Below are positions 33,401 to 41,349 of a stretch of DNA of 64,000 nt, piece by piece. Each line of letters starts with the position of its first letter. Within the stretch, counting starts at the first letter, position 1. Position numbers and translations under genes: made by a program. Below the pieces are notes generated by a model. It did no database searches. It was not told the origin of the DNA and saw only the letters and a list, made by a program, of their open reading frames with translations. This DNA is from Chryseobacterium glaciei (GTDB lineage Bacteria > Bacteroidota > Bacteroidia > Flavobacteriales > Weeksellaceae). The stretch is from the NCBI RefSeq assembly GCF_001648155.1, contig NZ_CP015199.1, positions 3,729,001 through 3,793,000 on the forward strand, written 5' to 3'.

Positions 33401-36344
33401 AGATAAAAGTGTAGCAACGTTGAATATTCAGTTTCAGGTGGTGGCATTTAATGATGTTCAGACGCAATCTGTTAATTTAAAAATAAAAGATACAGAACAG
33501 CCACTAAAAATTGAAACGGTGACTTTCAGAGATAAATTGGAACCAAATTCTAAAGAAAAATGGTCTGTAAAAGTTTTAGGAAATGACAAAGAAAAAATAA
33601 ATGCTGAGGTGTTAGCAAATATGTACGATATGTCTCTCGATCAATTTGCTGCAAATAGCTTCAATTGGGAAAAATTATATACCACTTTTTCAATCGTAAC
33701 TTCTTATGATATCAGACAATATCTGGAACAAAAATATTATCAGAAGAGATTGCAATATTTCAATGGTAATTATGTAGAAGTTCCTCAGTTTAACTGGTTT
33801 GATGGAGAAGTGTATTATGATAATATGGTTTACAGCAGATTAGAAAATGAAGAAGGCGTAAAAAGTGCCGGTTTTGCACCTCCACCGCCGGCTCCAATGG
33901 TTGCAGGAAGAGCTAAAATGAAAATGACCAAACAGTTGGATACTACAACAGGAGTGGTGAGTCAGGAGGGAGCCCCGGCAGCTGCTTACGATAAGAAGGT
34001 TGACGTAGTTAAGGAAGATCTGGACAAAGTCCCAGTCCGCCAAAATCTAAACGAAACAGCTTTCTTCTATCCAGATTTGAAAACCGATGCAGAAGGAAAT
34101 GTAAGCTTCGAATTCACTTCTCCAGAAGCATTAACAAAATGGAAACTGATGTTCTTGGCTCACACAAAAGATGCAAGAGCAGCAATTTTAAATAAAGAAG
34201 TTGTGACGCAGAAAGAGTTTTCCGTGACACCAAATTATCCGAGATTTTTAAGAGAAGGAGATGAATTGAATCTTCAATCAAAACTATCAAACTTAACAAG
34301 CAAAAAATTAAGTGGTTCGGCAAATCTTCAAATATTAGATGCATTCACAAACGAAGATATTTCGTCTAAATTTGGGTTAAATGCAAGCACTCAGAATTTT
34401 GATTTAAATGAAAACGGAAATTCAGCATTAACTTGGAAAGTAAAGGTTCCGAACAATGTTTCGTCAATTATATTAAAAGTAGTTGCAAAAGCTGGACAAT
34501 ATTCTGATGGCGAACAAAAAGCGGTTGCGATTCTTCCAAACAGAATGTTGGTAACGGATGCCGTTCCTGTTTTTGTAAAAGAAGGCGAAACTAAAACGTT
34601 TGTTTTGGATAATCTTAAAGACGCTAATTCAACAACAATTTCAAATGTTTCAAATACATTGGAATTAACGACAAATCCGATCTGGGAAATCATGTTTGCG
34701 CTTCCAAGCTTGAAAAATGATCAAAATAATTCTGCGGATGTGATTTTCAATAAATGGTTTGCAGATGTGTTGGCTTCTGAGATTTTCAAAGCTAATCCAA
34801 AAATGAAAACTGTCTTTGAAGAGTACCAAAGCAAAGGATTATTAAATTCAAATCTTGAGAAAAATCAGGAATTGAAGCAATTACTATTGGAAGAAACTCC
34901 TTGGGTATTAGAAAGTAAAAATGAAGAAGAGCAAATGCAGAAATTGGCATTGTTATTTGATGCCAATACAATGAAAAATTCGATCAATCAGGATTGGGAT
35001 GATTTCAAAAAATTGCAAAATCCGGATGGAGGTTTCTCTTGGTATTCAGGTTACCCTAGCTCGTATGGAACTTCTTTATATATTCTTAAAAACTTAGGAA
35101 AAATCAATTCTTGGTTAAAAGATAATGTGAAAGATTATCAAAGTTCAGAACAGAAAGATTTGGTTGCAAAATTGGTTCAGTATGTAGACAACGAGATCGC
35201 TAAATATTGGGATGTGAAAAAAGAAGACGTTTGGAACAACTGGACGTTAGATTATCTTGACACCCGAAACTATTGGGAAAAACAATATCCATTAAAAGGA
35301 AAAGGCGCAACATTGAAAGCTTTAGTAAAACAAAAAGCAAAAACAGCGAAGATCACAGATTTTACATTCTTCGGATTGCACCGTTCGGCTTTATTGATGA
35401 GCAATTATGGATTAAAAGATACTTCAGATAAATTAATGAATTATCTAAAAGAAACTTCTGTTGACACAAAAACACAAGGTATTTATTGGAAACAAAACCT
35501 TAACGATTGGGGTTGGTTCGGCTCGAAAGTGGTGAATCAGGCTGGAGCGTTGGAAGCTTTCAATACATTAAAACCGAACGATCAGAAGTTCATCGAAGAC
35601 ATGAAAATCTGGTTAATCACGCAAAAAGAAGTCAATTCTTGGGGAAGTTCAAGAGGAACATCGGAAGTGATTTTTACGATATTAAATTCAGGAAAATCAT
35701 GGACAACCGCGGAAAGCGACAAAGCAACAATCGTTTGGGGTGGAAAAGAATTACAACCACAAACTCAGGCAACGGGTTATGTAAAATCAACCGTAAAAAC
35801 TGATGTTGTTGATAAAAACTTAGGAACAGTAACGGTGACAAAACCTGGTCCAGGAATTGTTCAAGGAGGATTATTCTGGCAATATTATGAAGATTTAGAT
35901 AAAATTAAATCATCAGAAAATTACATCTCGATCACAAAAGAATTGTACAAAAAAGTAAAAACGGTAAACGGAGAAGAATTACAAAAAATCTCACAAGAAA
36001 CTCCATTAAAAGTAGGAGATAAAGTAACCGTAAGAATGATCTTGAACACAGATCGACCAATGGAATTCATCCACATTAAAGACATGCGTGCAGCAGGATT
36101 TGAGCCTGTAGATGTGCTTTCGGGTTATCAATGGAAGAACAACTTAGGTTACTACCAATCCACAAAAGATGCTTCAACGAACTTCTATATTCAGTACATG
36201 CCGAAAGGAAAATTTGTATTCGAATACGATTACATAGCCAACGCATCAGGAAAATTCTCCAATGGGATTACAACGATGCAAAACTATTATGCACCGCAGA
36301 TGAATGCTCATACAAAAGGAACAAATGTTCAGATTTTGGAATGA
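30462..36344 (+). CDS. Alpha-2-macroglobulin family protein without thioester motif
   Basis: The 1960-residue exported protein has a signal peptide (FVLLLLILSSSGAFGQ), a long helical N-terminal region, and macroglobulin MG domains (KAQIFTDRAIYRPGQTVYFK and DVRVEEYKRPKFEVTF-like segments). An A2M signature follows (TAFFYPDLKTDAEGNVSFEF ... EALTKWKLM), then a C-terminal alpha-helical domain (NPDGGFSWYSGYPSS). A2M proteins trap proteases in the periplasm. At the place where thioester-bearing relatives have CAEQ, residues 1424-1427 read SADV, so covalent trapping is lost. ATG 30462 is preferred to a 14-residue longer start because of the signal peptide. Ecotin follows after 44 bp. Confidence 0.9.
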   Translation: MKKFSKIFVLLLLILSSSGAFGQKYYDDQWKKIEENSKKGAYKSNLPVILDIQNHAMKENNTLQLIRSLKAEFTIVNQTSDDDKNDAASKFFVKLQNSDKNLKGEGKLVYDVLLNGFFMDYYNQHSWEINGRTNLNSQDVSQIETWSKLDFKNYLIKNFQELDKEKPEMKKVSLNGYKDAFSNTKDISYFPTLLDWYSLKKVNFLSDNGLFTKNELTENRTQINTIFDESITQNTVNSKLYFMHQKLSENCNFNQCKDKLELLQNLVKSNLDDDYKVLIMEEIMTELNGKKKSKEALEVAAQAKSQYPKSPFIENIKNKENQIINPSLNIKYEPQTQGNLPIHIIAEYKNVSEFSINIYEVKGEYTSLMQYVQNSYGDLYSKVKKNLLRKDVFQLSDPKDFQTHKTSLEVKPLPSGVYVAEYSVAGSDVKDNESRQNFYFLVSDNRIIYQSKTDRNQLSNELKLVNSENGKPVINENITFYEFVSNKTLTKIEGKTNDIGVFKFPATTSKNYYRTFLIQQPKSNSFQIMQVYGNDGNPAEYNPNKQTRTKAQIFTDRAIYRPGQTVYFKVINSKIDKEIESVASGLKQKITLQDANGEDVTSQNFTTNDFGSYHGSFILPKGKLNGVFFIRTDGGTNGNKDIRVEEYKRPKFEVTFDPVKEEYKYGQTIELKGKAMMFSGVALSNTKVNYEIKKHNIRWRYFGWYPQGDDNENSILGEGKTNEKGEFVIRLDLKKDEKLEGIQIDNYEINASVTDINGETQSADTQLKVASVSHYIKAEDIKNTFADENVKIKVETKNYNEQDLKKSYQVKLSKLEAPNRIFRDNFKSEIQDLPKYSKEEFINKFPHDLFDKNDEVKNWKVEKLLINKTQQPSTDLDLGKLDAGDYQLELYNIEGKDTIKSSQNFSVWDKKSLKPTQKTFLTVLEPKSEFSRVEKAKIYVYSAIPDALVNIFVQDGSGKTVSETQKFKNGILEYTADIPKDKSVATLNIQFQVVAFNDVQTQSVNLKIKDTEQPLKIETVTFRDKLEPNSKEKWSVKVLGNDKEKINAEVLANMYDMSLDQFAANSFNWEKLYTTFSIVTSYDIRQYLEQKYYQKRLQYFNGNYVEVPQFNWFDGEVYYDNMVYSRLENEEGVKSAGFAPPPPAPMVAGRAKMKMTKQLDTTTGVVSQEGAPAAAYDKKVDVVKEDLDKVPVRQNLNETAFFYPDLKTDAEGNVSFEFTSPEALTKWKLMFLAHTKDARAAILNKEVVTQKEFSVTPNYPRFLREGDELNLQSKLSNLTSKKLSGSANLQILDAFTNEDISSKFGLNASTQNFDLNENGNSALTWKVKVPNNVSSIILKVVAKAGQYSDGEQKAVAILPNRMLVTDAVPVFVKEGETKTFVLDNLKDANSTTISNVSNTLELTTNPIWEIMFALPSLKNDQNNSADVIFNKWFADVLASEIFKANPKMKTVFEEYQSKGLLNSNLEKNQELKQLLLEETPWVLESKNEEEQMQKLALLFDANTMKNSINQDWDDFKKLQNPDGGFSWYSGYPSSYGTSLYILKNLGKINSWLKDNVKDYQSSEQKDLVAKLVQYVDNEIAKYWDVKKEDVWNNWTLDYLDTRNYWEKQYPLKGKGATLKALVKQKAKTAKITDFTFFGLHRSALLMSNYGLKDTSDKLMNYLKETSVDTKTQGIYWKQNLNDWGWFGSKVVNQAGALEAFNTLKPNDQKFIEDMKIWLITQKEVNSWGSSRGTSEVIFTILNSGKSWTTAESDKATIVWGGKELQPQTQATGYVKSTVKTDVVDKNLGTVTVTKPGPGIVQGGLFWQYYEDLDKIKSSENYISITKELYKKVKTVNGEELQKISQETPLKVGDKVTVRMILNTDRPMEFIHIKDMRAAGFEPVDVLSGYQWKNNLGYYQSTKDASTNFYIQYMPKGKFVFEYDYIANASGKFSNGITTMQNYYAPQMNAHTKGTNVQILE

Positions 36345-36388
36345 TTTTTGGCTATAGGGAAGTAGTAAAATATTAAAAATAGAACAAA

Positions 36389-36877
36389 ATGAAATTTTCA
36401 AAAACAGTAATGACAGGGCTCGTAATGTTGATCGGAGTAAATGCTTTCGCACAAAAGAAAGCAGACAAATTTGAAAAATTACAGATTGAAATGTTCCCGA
36501 AAGCAAAAGAGGGTTACAAGCAGGTTTACATCCAGCTTCCAATCGCTAAAAACGAAAACGATTTAAAAGTAGAGTTTTTTGTAGGCGCAGAAAAAATGTT
36601 GGACTGTAACAAACAATTCTTGATGGGAAATGTAAAATCTCAGGATCTGCAAGGGTGGGGCTACAACTATTATGATGTAGAATCGAACGGAGAAGTTGGA
36701 AGCACATTAATGGCTTGCCCGGACAAAAAAATGACCAAAAAATTTGTCTACATCCAGCCAGAAATTGTGAGATATAACAGCAAATTGCCATTGGTGTTTT
36801 ATGTCCCAAAAGATCTTGAAGTCCGTTACAGAATCTTGCGTCCGGACTCGTCTATGAAGAAAGCCGTTCAAAAATAA
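36389..36877 (+). CDS. eco: Ecotin, periplasmic serine protease inhibitor
   Basis: After a signal peptide (TGLVMLIGVNAFAQ) the 162-residue protein follows E. coli ecotin closely: LKVEFFVGAEKMLDCNKQ, LQGWGYNYYDV, STLMACPDKKMTKKFV and RYNSKLPLVFYVPKDLEVRY. The two cysteines that form the disulfide (DC...MACPD) and the P1 methionine of the reactive loop (STLM) are present. Ecotin dimers block trypsin-, chymotrypsin- and elastase-type proteases. Its position right behind an alpha-2-macroglobulin gene suggests a joint anti-protease unit. Confidence 0.95.
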   Translation: MKFSKTVMTGLVMLIGVNAFAQKKADKFEKLQIEMFPKAKEGYKQVYIQLPIAKNENDLKVEFFVGAEKMLDCNKQFLMGNVKSQDLQGWGYNYYDVESNGEVGSTLMACPDKKMTKKFVYIQPEIVRYNSKLPLVFYVPKDLEVRYRILRPDSSMKKAVQK

Positions 36878-36897
36878 TCTCAAACAATTTACATATC

Positions 36898-36930
36898 AAC
36901 TCCTCACATTTTGTGGGGAGTTTTGTTTTT
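36898..36930 (+). terminator. Terminator after ecotin
   Basis: AACTCC-TCAC and GTGG-GGAGTT pair around a short ATTTT-like loop and are followed by TTTGTTTTT, 21 bases after the stop codon. Confidence 0.8.
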
Positions 36931-36931
36931 T

Positions 36932-37033
36932 AGAAGCTTAATCCAGCTATCCACTCATACTCCTCGCGCCACCACCCCCAACTCCCAAACCCTCCCACTC
37001 TAACTGCGGGGTAACCGTTCCTATCTGGGCTAG
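36932..37033. repeat. Dispersed repeat family A, copy 1
   Basis: It begins AGAAGCTTAATCCAGCTATC and ends CTATCTGGGCTAG. Copies with the same ends are at 56208-56272, 60394-60489 and 62886-62996. The middle part (CCACTCATACTCCTCGCGCC) is shared with copy 4. The GC-rich block contrasts with AT-rich surroundings. The rest of 36931-37360 holds a family B repeat and no gene. Confidence 0.8.
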
Positions 37034-37063
37034 GGTATTTGTCGCCATTACCAATTTCGCTTA

Positions 37064-37094
37064 TTGCGAGGAGCGAAGCGACGAAGCAATCTCA
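37064..37094. repeat. Dispersed repeat family B, copy 1
   Basis: TTGCGAGGAGCGAAGCGACG followed by AAGCAATCTCA recurs with small changes at 63025-63056 and inverted at 63144-63175. Confidence 0.8.
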
Positions 37095-37330
37095 AATAAA
37101 ACAATAATTCTAATCACAAAGTCTGTCCTCGCGAAATGATTTCACTAATTAAAACAAACAAAATTCTATTGAAGATTTCGATCAATAATTTAGCTTTTAA
37201 AATTTAAATTTTACGGATTTATCATTCATAATCAATAATTTAGAACTTAAGATTTTGAACTCATAACATTCTATTTGATAGTTGTTTACATCCTTTTTTT
37301 TAATAGGTGTAAAATGATGAAAAAAAACTG

Positions 37331-37338
37331 ATATATTT
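37331..37338 (+). promoter_or_regulatory. -7 box for DUF1569 cluster
   Basis: TATATTTG matches TAnnTTTG 22 bases before the ATG at 37361. The -33 region lacks a clear TTG. Confidence 0.45.
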
Positions 37339-37360
37339 GTTTTTTAACAATTAGAAAAAG

Positions 37361-37816
37361 ATGGAAAACGTATTTGACGCAAAAGACGCTCAGAATTACA
37401 TTGATAGAATAAATAAATTGATTGAAGATACTCACGGTTTGTGGGGGAAAATGACTGTTGATCAGATGTTGGCTCACTGTTGTATAACCTACGAAATGGT
37501 ATACGAACCTGAAAAACACAAAAAACCGGGATCAATTGCAAAATTTATTTTAAAAAGATTTGTAAAGCCTAAAGTGGTGGGTGAAAAAGCATATCCAAGA
37601 GATTCTCCTACTTCTCCACAGTTTTTGGTTACAGGAAGAAAGAATTTTAATGATGAAAAGAAAAGACTGATAGGCTATATCCAAAAAACACAGCAATTGG
37701 GAGCTTCAGCTTTCGATGGTAAAGAATCTTTCTCTTTCGGAAAATTAAATTCTAACGAATGGAATAATATGTTTGCAAAACATTTGAATCACCATTTGTC
37801 GCAATTCGGAGTTTAA
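37361..37816 (+). CDS. DUF1569 protein (DinB-like fold)
   Basis: The 151-residue cytoplasmic protein has the DUF1569 layout, with MTVDQMLAHCCITYEMVYEP near residues 31-50 and a closing WNNMFAKHLNHHLSQFGV. His residues in both segments sit where DinB-like four-helix proteins bind metal. The activity is unknown. It starts a series of closely spaced plus-strand genes (gaps 20, 2, 2 and 18 bp) running to 39661. Confidence 0.82.
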   Translation: MENVFDAKDAQNYIDRINKLIEDTHGLWGKMTVDQMLAHCCITYEMVYEPEKHKKPGSIAKFILKRFVKPKVVGEKAYPRDSPTSPQFLVTGRKNFNDEKKRLIGYIQKTQQLGASAFDGKESFSFGKLNSNEWNNMFAKHLNHHLSQFGV

Positions 37817-37836
37817 CACAAATTAAATACACACAC

Positions 37837-38307
37837 ATGAAAAAACTTTTATTACTCCTCATTCTCGTTTCCAATTTTGCATTCTCCCAAATGCCGAATA
37901 TTTCTAACGTTTGGTTAAACGACAGTAAACCTTACACAGGAACAATTGGAAGCGATAAGCAAGAAATTAAACTAAAAATCAATACTTCTGAACAAAACAA
38001 GAAAAATGATCAGCAATATCTTGTTTCAGGATATTCTCTTGTTGATAAAAACTACACGAAGTTTGAAGGTAATTTAACGATCACCAAATACAAAGACGGC
38101 AAGAAAAAAAGTACCATCTATGGTGAATATGAACTTGTTGAAGAAAAGAAAGGAAAACATTCCGGGGTTTTCAAAGGTAAGTTCATTTATACTTTCAATT
38201 GGAATAAAGCTACTGAAAAGATAGAAGCTCAATACATCGATTTCATTGGTGATTGGAAGAGCTATGACGGGACATTAGATTTTAAGACACGTTTAAAAAA
38301 TCAGTAA
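37837..38307 (+). CDS. Exported protein of unknown function
   Basis: The 156-residue protein has a signal peptide (KLLLLLILVSNFAFSQ) and a beta-rich, Lys-rich mature part with repeated strand-turn patterns (LVSGYSLVDKNYTKFEGNLT, STIYGEYELVEEKKGKHSGV). No family is recognised. It is 2 bp from the next membrane-protein gene, so cotranslation is likely. Confidence 0.75.
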   Translation: MKKLLLLLILVSNFAFSQMPNISNVWLNDSKPYTGTIGSDKQEIKLKINTSEQNKKNDQQYLVSGYSLVDKNYTKFEGNLTITKYKDGKKKSTIYGEYELVEEKKGKHSGVFKGKFIYTFNWNKATEKIEAQYIDFIGDWKSYDGTLDFKTRLKNQ

Positions 38308-38309
38308 TC

Positions 38310-38732
38310 ATGTTCAGAAGAATTTTAGCCGTTCTAGGAGGGCTTTTCTTTGGCGTTGTAACCATCACGATTGTTGAGAAACTAGGTCATTATTTCTTTC
38401 CACGACCTGTGGGAATGAACGAAAACGACATGGAAGCTCTGAAACAATATGTAGAAACAGCACCAATCATGGCATTGCTTTTTGTTATTCTTGGTTATGC
38501 TATGGGAGCTTTGATTGCCGGGTTTTCCGCTACAAAAATTGCTGGTGACAGCAAAAAAATATACGCAATTATTTGTGGAGTTATTTTCTTACTTCAAGGA
38601 ATTTATATGATGTACATTCTACCAACTCCGATCTGGTTTTGGGTTCTTGGTATTGCGGTTTGGGGACTGGTTTTAGTAGGACATACATTGGCTTTAAATA
38701 AAAGAAACAATAAAAGAAACAATAAAATCTAA
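38310..38732 (+). CDS. Four-helix membrane protein of unknown function
   Basis: The 140-residue protein has four hydrophobic segments: ILAVLGGLFFGVVTITIV, APIMALLFVILGYAMGALIA, IYAIICGVIFLLQGIYMMYI and FWVLGIAVWGLVLVG. The tail is basic. It is an inner-membrane protein with no conserved catalytic residues seen. It sits between an exported-protein gene and a VOC-family gene with 2-bp gaps on both sides. Confidence 0.75.
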   Translation: MFRRILAVLGGLFFGVVTITIVEKLGHYFFPRPVGMNENDMEALKQYVETAPIMALLFVILGYAMGALIAGFSATKIAGDSKKIYAIICGVIFLLQGIYMMYILPTPIWFWVLGIAVWGLVLVGHTLALNKRNNKRNNKI

Positions 38733-38734
38733 AT

Positions 38735-39106
38735 ATGAAATTAGGAGCATTTTCGATAAGTTTAAGTGTAAAAGATCTTCAAAAATCCAAAGATTTTTAT
38801 GAAAAATTAGGCTTTAGCACTATGGCGGGAAGTACGGAGCAAAATTATCTCATTATGAAAAATGAGGAACATCTGATTGGTCTTTTTCAGGCGATGTTTG
38901 ATGGAAATATGCTTACTTTCAATCCGGGGTGGGATCAAAATGCTCAGAATTTGGAAGCTTTTAATGATGTTCGTGAAATTCAGAAACATTTAAAAGAAAA
39001 CGGAGTTCAGCTTGAAAAAGAAGCAGACGAAACAACCTCCGGCCCTGAACATATTTTTCTGAAAGATCCCGACGGAAATATGATTTTAATTGATCAGCAC
39101 AGATAA
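38735..39106 (+). CDS. VOC family protein (glyoxalase/bleomycin-resistance fold)
   Basis: The 123-residue protein has two beta-alpha-beta-beta-beta modules. It starts LGAFSISLSVKDLQKSKDFYEKLGF and ends HIFLKDPDGNMILIDQ, hallmark segments of the VOC superfamily. Possible metal ligands (His in EHLIG, Glu/His in PEHIFL) are visible. Substrate unknown. It is cotranscribed with small membrane and SRPBCC proteins. Confidence 0.87.
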   Translation: MKLGAFSISLSVKDLQKSKDFYEKLGFSTMAGSTEQNYLIMKNEEHLIGLFQAMFDGNMLTFNPGWDQNAQNLEAFNDVREIQKHLKENGVQLEKEADETTSGPEHIFLKDPDGNMILIDQHR

Positions 39107-39124
39107 ATATAAAAAACAAATGAT

Positions 39125-39661
39125 ATGAAAATTTTAAAAAGAATTGCTATAGTTTTAGCTTCAATCCTGATTTTTTGGATGATTCTCGCAGCGTTTATTT
39201 CGGGTGACTGTAATTACGAAAAATCAATTTCCATCAATGCTCCCGTTGAAAAAATATGGCAAAATACCAATACTTTAAAATCAATGGATCAATGGAGCCC
39301 ATGGAATGATCTTGACCCGAATATGAAAAAAGATTGGACAGGAACAACAGGGCAACAGGGAGAAAAAGTGTGTTGGGAAAGTAAAGAAGCAGGAAATGGC
39401 TGCCAGGAAGTGAAAAAAGTAGACCCAGCCAAAAAAAGAATTGATACAGATATTAAATTCTTAACTCCTTACGAAAGTGAAGCTCACGCTTATGTAACCG
39501 TAGTTCCGGAAGGAAATGGAAGCAAAGCAACTTGGGGATTTACTTCAAAAATTCCGTATCCTTTTACAGTAATGAAAATGTTTATGAATATGGAAGATGC
39601 CATTGGAAAAGATTATCAGAAAGGGCTTTCTCGACTAAAAGAAATGTCTGAAAAACCATAG
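39125..39661 (+). CDS. SRPBCC/polyketide cyclase-like protein with membrane anchor
   Basis: The 178-residue protein has an N-terminal hydrophobic helix (IAIVLASILIFWMILAAFIS) and a helix-grip ligand-binding domain (SISINAPVEKIWQNTNTLKS ... WSPWNDLDPNMK, then AHAYVTVVPEGNGSKATWGF). SRPBCC proteins bind small hydrophobic ligands. It closes the DUF1569-VOC cluster. Confidence 0.83.
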   Translation: MKILKRIAIVLASILIFWMILAAFISGDCNYEKSISINAPVEKIWQNTNTLKSMDQWSPWNDLDPNMKKDWTGTTGQQGEKVCWESKEAGNGCQEVKKVDPAKKRIDTDIKFLTPYESEAHAYVTVVPEGNGSKATWGFTSKIPYPFTVMKMFMNMEDAIGKDYQKGLSRLKEMSEKP

Positions 39662-39694
39662 ATTTTAGCTTAAATCAAAATAAAATATTTAAAC

Positions 39695-39783
39695 ACAAAT
39701 AGCACTAATATTTTAAGCACTAATATTCACAAATAAAATTAGTGTCATTTGTGAAAAGAATTTGTGTTATTCGTGTTTAAAAA
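39695..39783. repeat. Dispersed 'attagtg...tttgtg' repeat
   Basis: CACAAATAGCACTAATATTT, ACTAATATTCACAAATAA, TTAGTGTCATTTGTG and TTGTGTTATTCGTGTTTAA are direct and inverted variants of one short unit packed in 90 bp. It has the look of common flavobacterial intergenic filler repeats and lies between the SRPBCC and VOC genes. Confidence 0.6.
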
Positions 39784-39819
39784 TAAAACTAAACTATAAT
39801 TTAAAAAAAAGCACACATT

Positions 39820-40269
39820 ATGGCATCAGTAAACGTTTATTTAACATTCAACGGAAATTGTAAAGAAGCATTTGATTTTTACAAATCAGTTTTTGGAGGA
39901 GAATATCCTTACATCGGAACTTTTGGAGAAATGCCTCCAATGGAAGGAAAAGAAGCTTCTGAGGAAGACAAAGACAAAATTATGCACGTTTCTCTTCCGA
40001 TCTCAAAGGAAACTACTTTAATGGGAAGTGATACAGGCGGTGAGTGGGCTTCTAACTATAAAGCTGGGAACAATTTTTCAATTTCTATCAATGCAGATTC
40101 TAAAGAGGAAGCGGATAAATTATTCAACGGACTTTCTGCTGGTGGACAAGTAACAATGGCGATGGCAGATACTTTCTGGGGAGCTTATTTCGGAATGTTT
40201 ACCGATAAATTCGACATCAATTGGATGGTAAATTATGACGATCCTGCTAAAATGCAACAACATCCATAG
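39820..40269 (+). CDS. VOC family protein, PhnB-like
   Basis: The 149-residue protein follows the PhnB/'3-demethylubiquinone methyltransferase-like' branch of the VOC superfamily: VNVYLTFNGNCKEAFDFYKSVFGGE, KIMHVSLPISKETTLMGSD, and the closing FWGAYFGMFTDKFDINWMVNYD. Catalytic function is not established for this branch. It is preceded by a repeat-filled gap and followed by a terminator. Confidence 0.88.
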   Translation: MASVNVYLTFNGNCKEAFDFYKSVFGGEYPYIGTFGEMPPMEGKEASEEDKDKIMHVSLPISKETTLMGSDTGGEWASNYKAGNNFSISINADSKEEADKLFNGLSAGGQVTMAMADTFWGAYFGMFTDKFDINWMVNYDDPAKMQQHP

Positions 40270-40303
40270 TATTCATATTTTGTATATGAAGCATAGGTAA
40301 AAA

Positions 40304-40333
40304 TAACCGGCAGATCGTTCTGTCGGTTTTTAT
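40304..40333 (+). terminator. Terminator after PhnB-like gene
   Basis: ACCGGCAGA-TCGT-TCTGTCGGT forms a 9-bp stem with one G-T pair, followed by TTTTATTTT. Confidence 0.7.
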
Positions 40334-40335
40334 TT

Positions 40336-40507
40336 TAACCACAAAAGCAACAAAAGATTAACACATTAGTATTTTAAGTTAACCAATAGACCGCAAGTAA
40401 GATCACATTAGCTTTAAAAATATTTGATTTTATTGTTTTGAGAGCTTTATGTTTTAAAAACAGCTAAATTTTAAATCATTCATGGCTTTTGTATCTTTTG
40501 TGGTTAA
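40336..40507. repeat. Long-range inverted repeat filling the 40270-40651 gap
   Basis: TAACCACAAAAGCAACAAAAG near 40336 is roughly complementary to CTTTTGTATCTTTTGTGGTT near 40484. The arms are ~125 bases apart. No reading frame is visible in the gap. Similar inverted filler lies elsewhere in the window. Confidence 0.55.
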
Positions 40508-40651
40508 ATTTTTAATTAGTTTAAACTAAAAAGATAAATTTTCATAAAATATTTTTTTTGCTTATTATTGATAATCGAAATCACTTTTTAAATTGTGATA
40601 GATTTTAGTAATAAACTATTTTTCTAAAAATAAAATGTAAAAGAATAAATT

Positions 40652-41326
40652 ATGAAGATTTTAAAGTCACTGGCTTTGATTATTTTCACTTTGGGAGCAG
40701 CAAAATCGTTTGCTCAGAAAAGTGATCTTGGAGCTTGGTATATGTATTTTGGGAACAATAAAATCAGTAAAAAATTAAACTTTCATAACGAGATCCAGTA
40801 TCGTAATTTTGATGGGATTGGAGATTTAGAACAGCTTTTAATTCGTACCGGAATAGGATATGATTTAACGGAAAATAATAACAATGTTTTGTTAGGATAT
40901 GGTTTTATTTTAAGTCAGCCTTACGTAAACGGTGAAAAAAAGGAAAATATCGAACACCGAATTTTTCAGCAATATATCACAAAACAGAAGTTTGGGAGAT
41001 TCTACCTTCAGCACCGTTACCGGTTGGAAGAACGCTTTCTGCAGGACGATTTTAGGATGAGGTTCCGTTATATGTTAGGTTTAAATATTCCGATCAATAA
41101 CAAAGAAATGCTTCCAAAAACTTTTTATGGATCTGTGTATAATGAGATTTTCTTAAATTTAAACAGTCCGACTTTCGACAGAAATAGAGTTTACGGAGCG
41201 TTGGGATATGTTATCAATAAAAACCTGAGAATTGAAGCAGGTTATATGAATCAGATTCAGGAAAACAAAAACCGCGGACAAGTTCAGATTGGTTTTTATA
41301 ACAATATTCCGTTTAATAAAAATTAA
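40652..41326 (+). CDS. DUF2490 outer-membrane-like protein
   Basis: The 224-residue protein has a signal peptide (LALIIFTLGAAKSFAQ) followed by DUF2490 features: LGAWYMYFGNNKISKKLNFH, then alternating strands with FYLQHRYRLEERF and a terminal strand ending in aromatic residues (IGFYNNIPF). The pattern suggests a small outer-membrane beta-barrel. The function is unknown. It lies 23 bp before the bestrophin gene, so the two may be cotranscribed. Confidence 0.83.
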   Translation: MKILKSLALIIFTLGAAKSFAQKSDLGAWYMYFGNNKISKKLNFHNEIQYRNFDGIGDLEQLLIRTGIGYDLTENNNNVLLGYGFILSQPYVNGEKKENIEHRIFQQYITKQKFGRFYLQHRYRLEERFLQDDFRMRFRYMLGLNIPINNKEMLPKTFYGSVYNEIFLNLNSPTFDRNRVYGALGYVINKNLRIEAGYMNQIQENKNRGQVQIGFYNNIPFNKN

Positions 41327-41349
41327 AAACTAAAACACAAAAAACACGT

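Noticed and set aside
33840..34693. Several minus-strand frames of 67-100 codons inside the A2M gene
   Set aside because: They are antisense shadows of a strongly coding plus-strand gene and lack signal peptides, domains or promoters.
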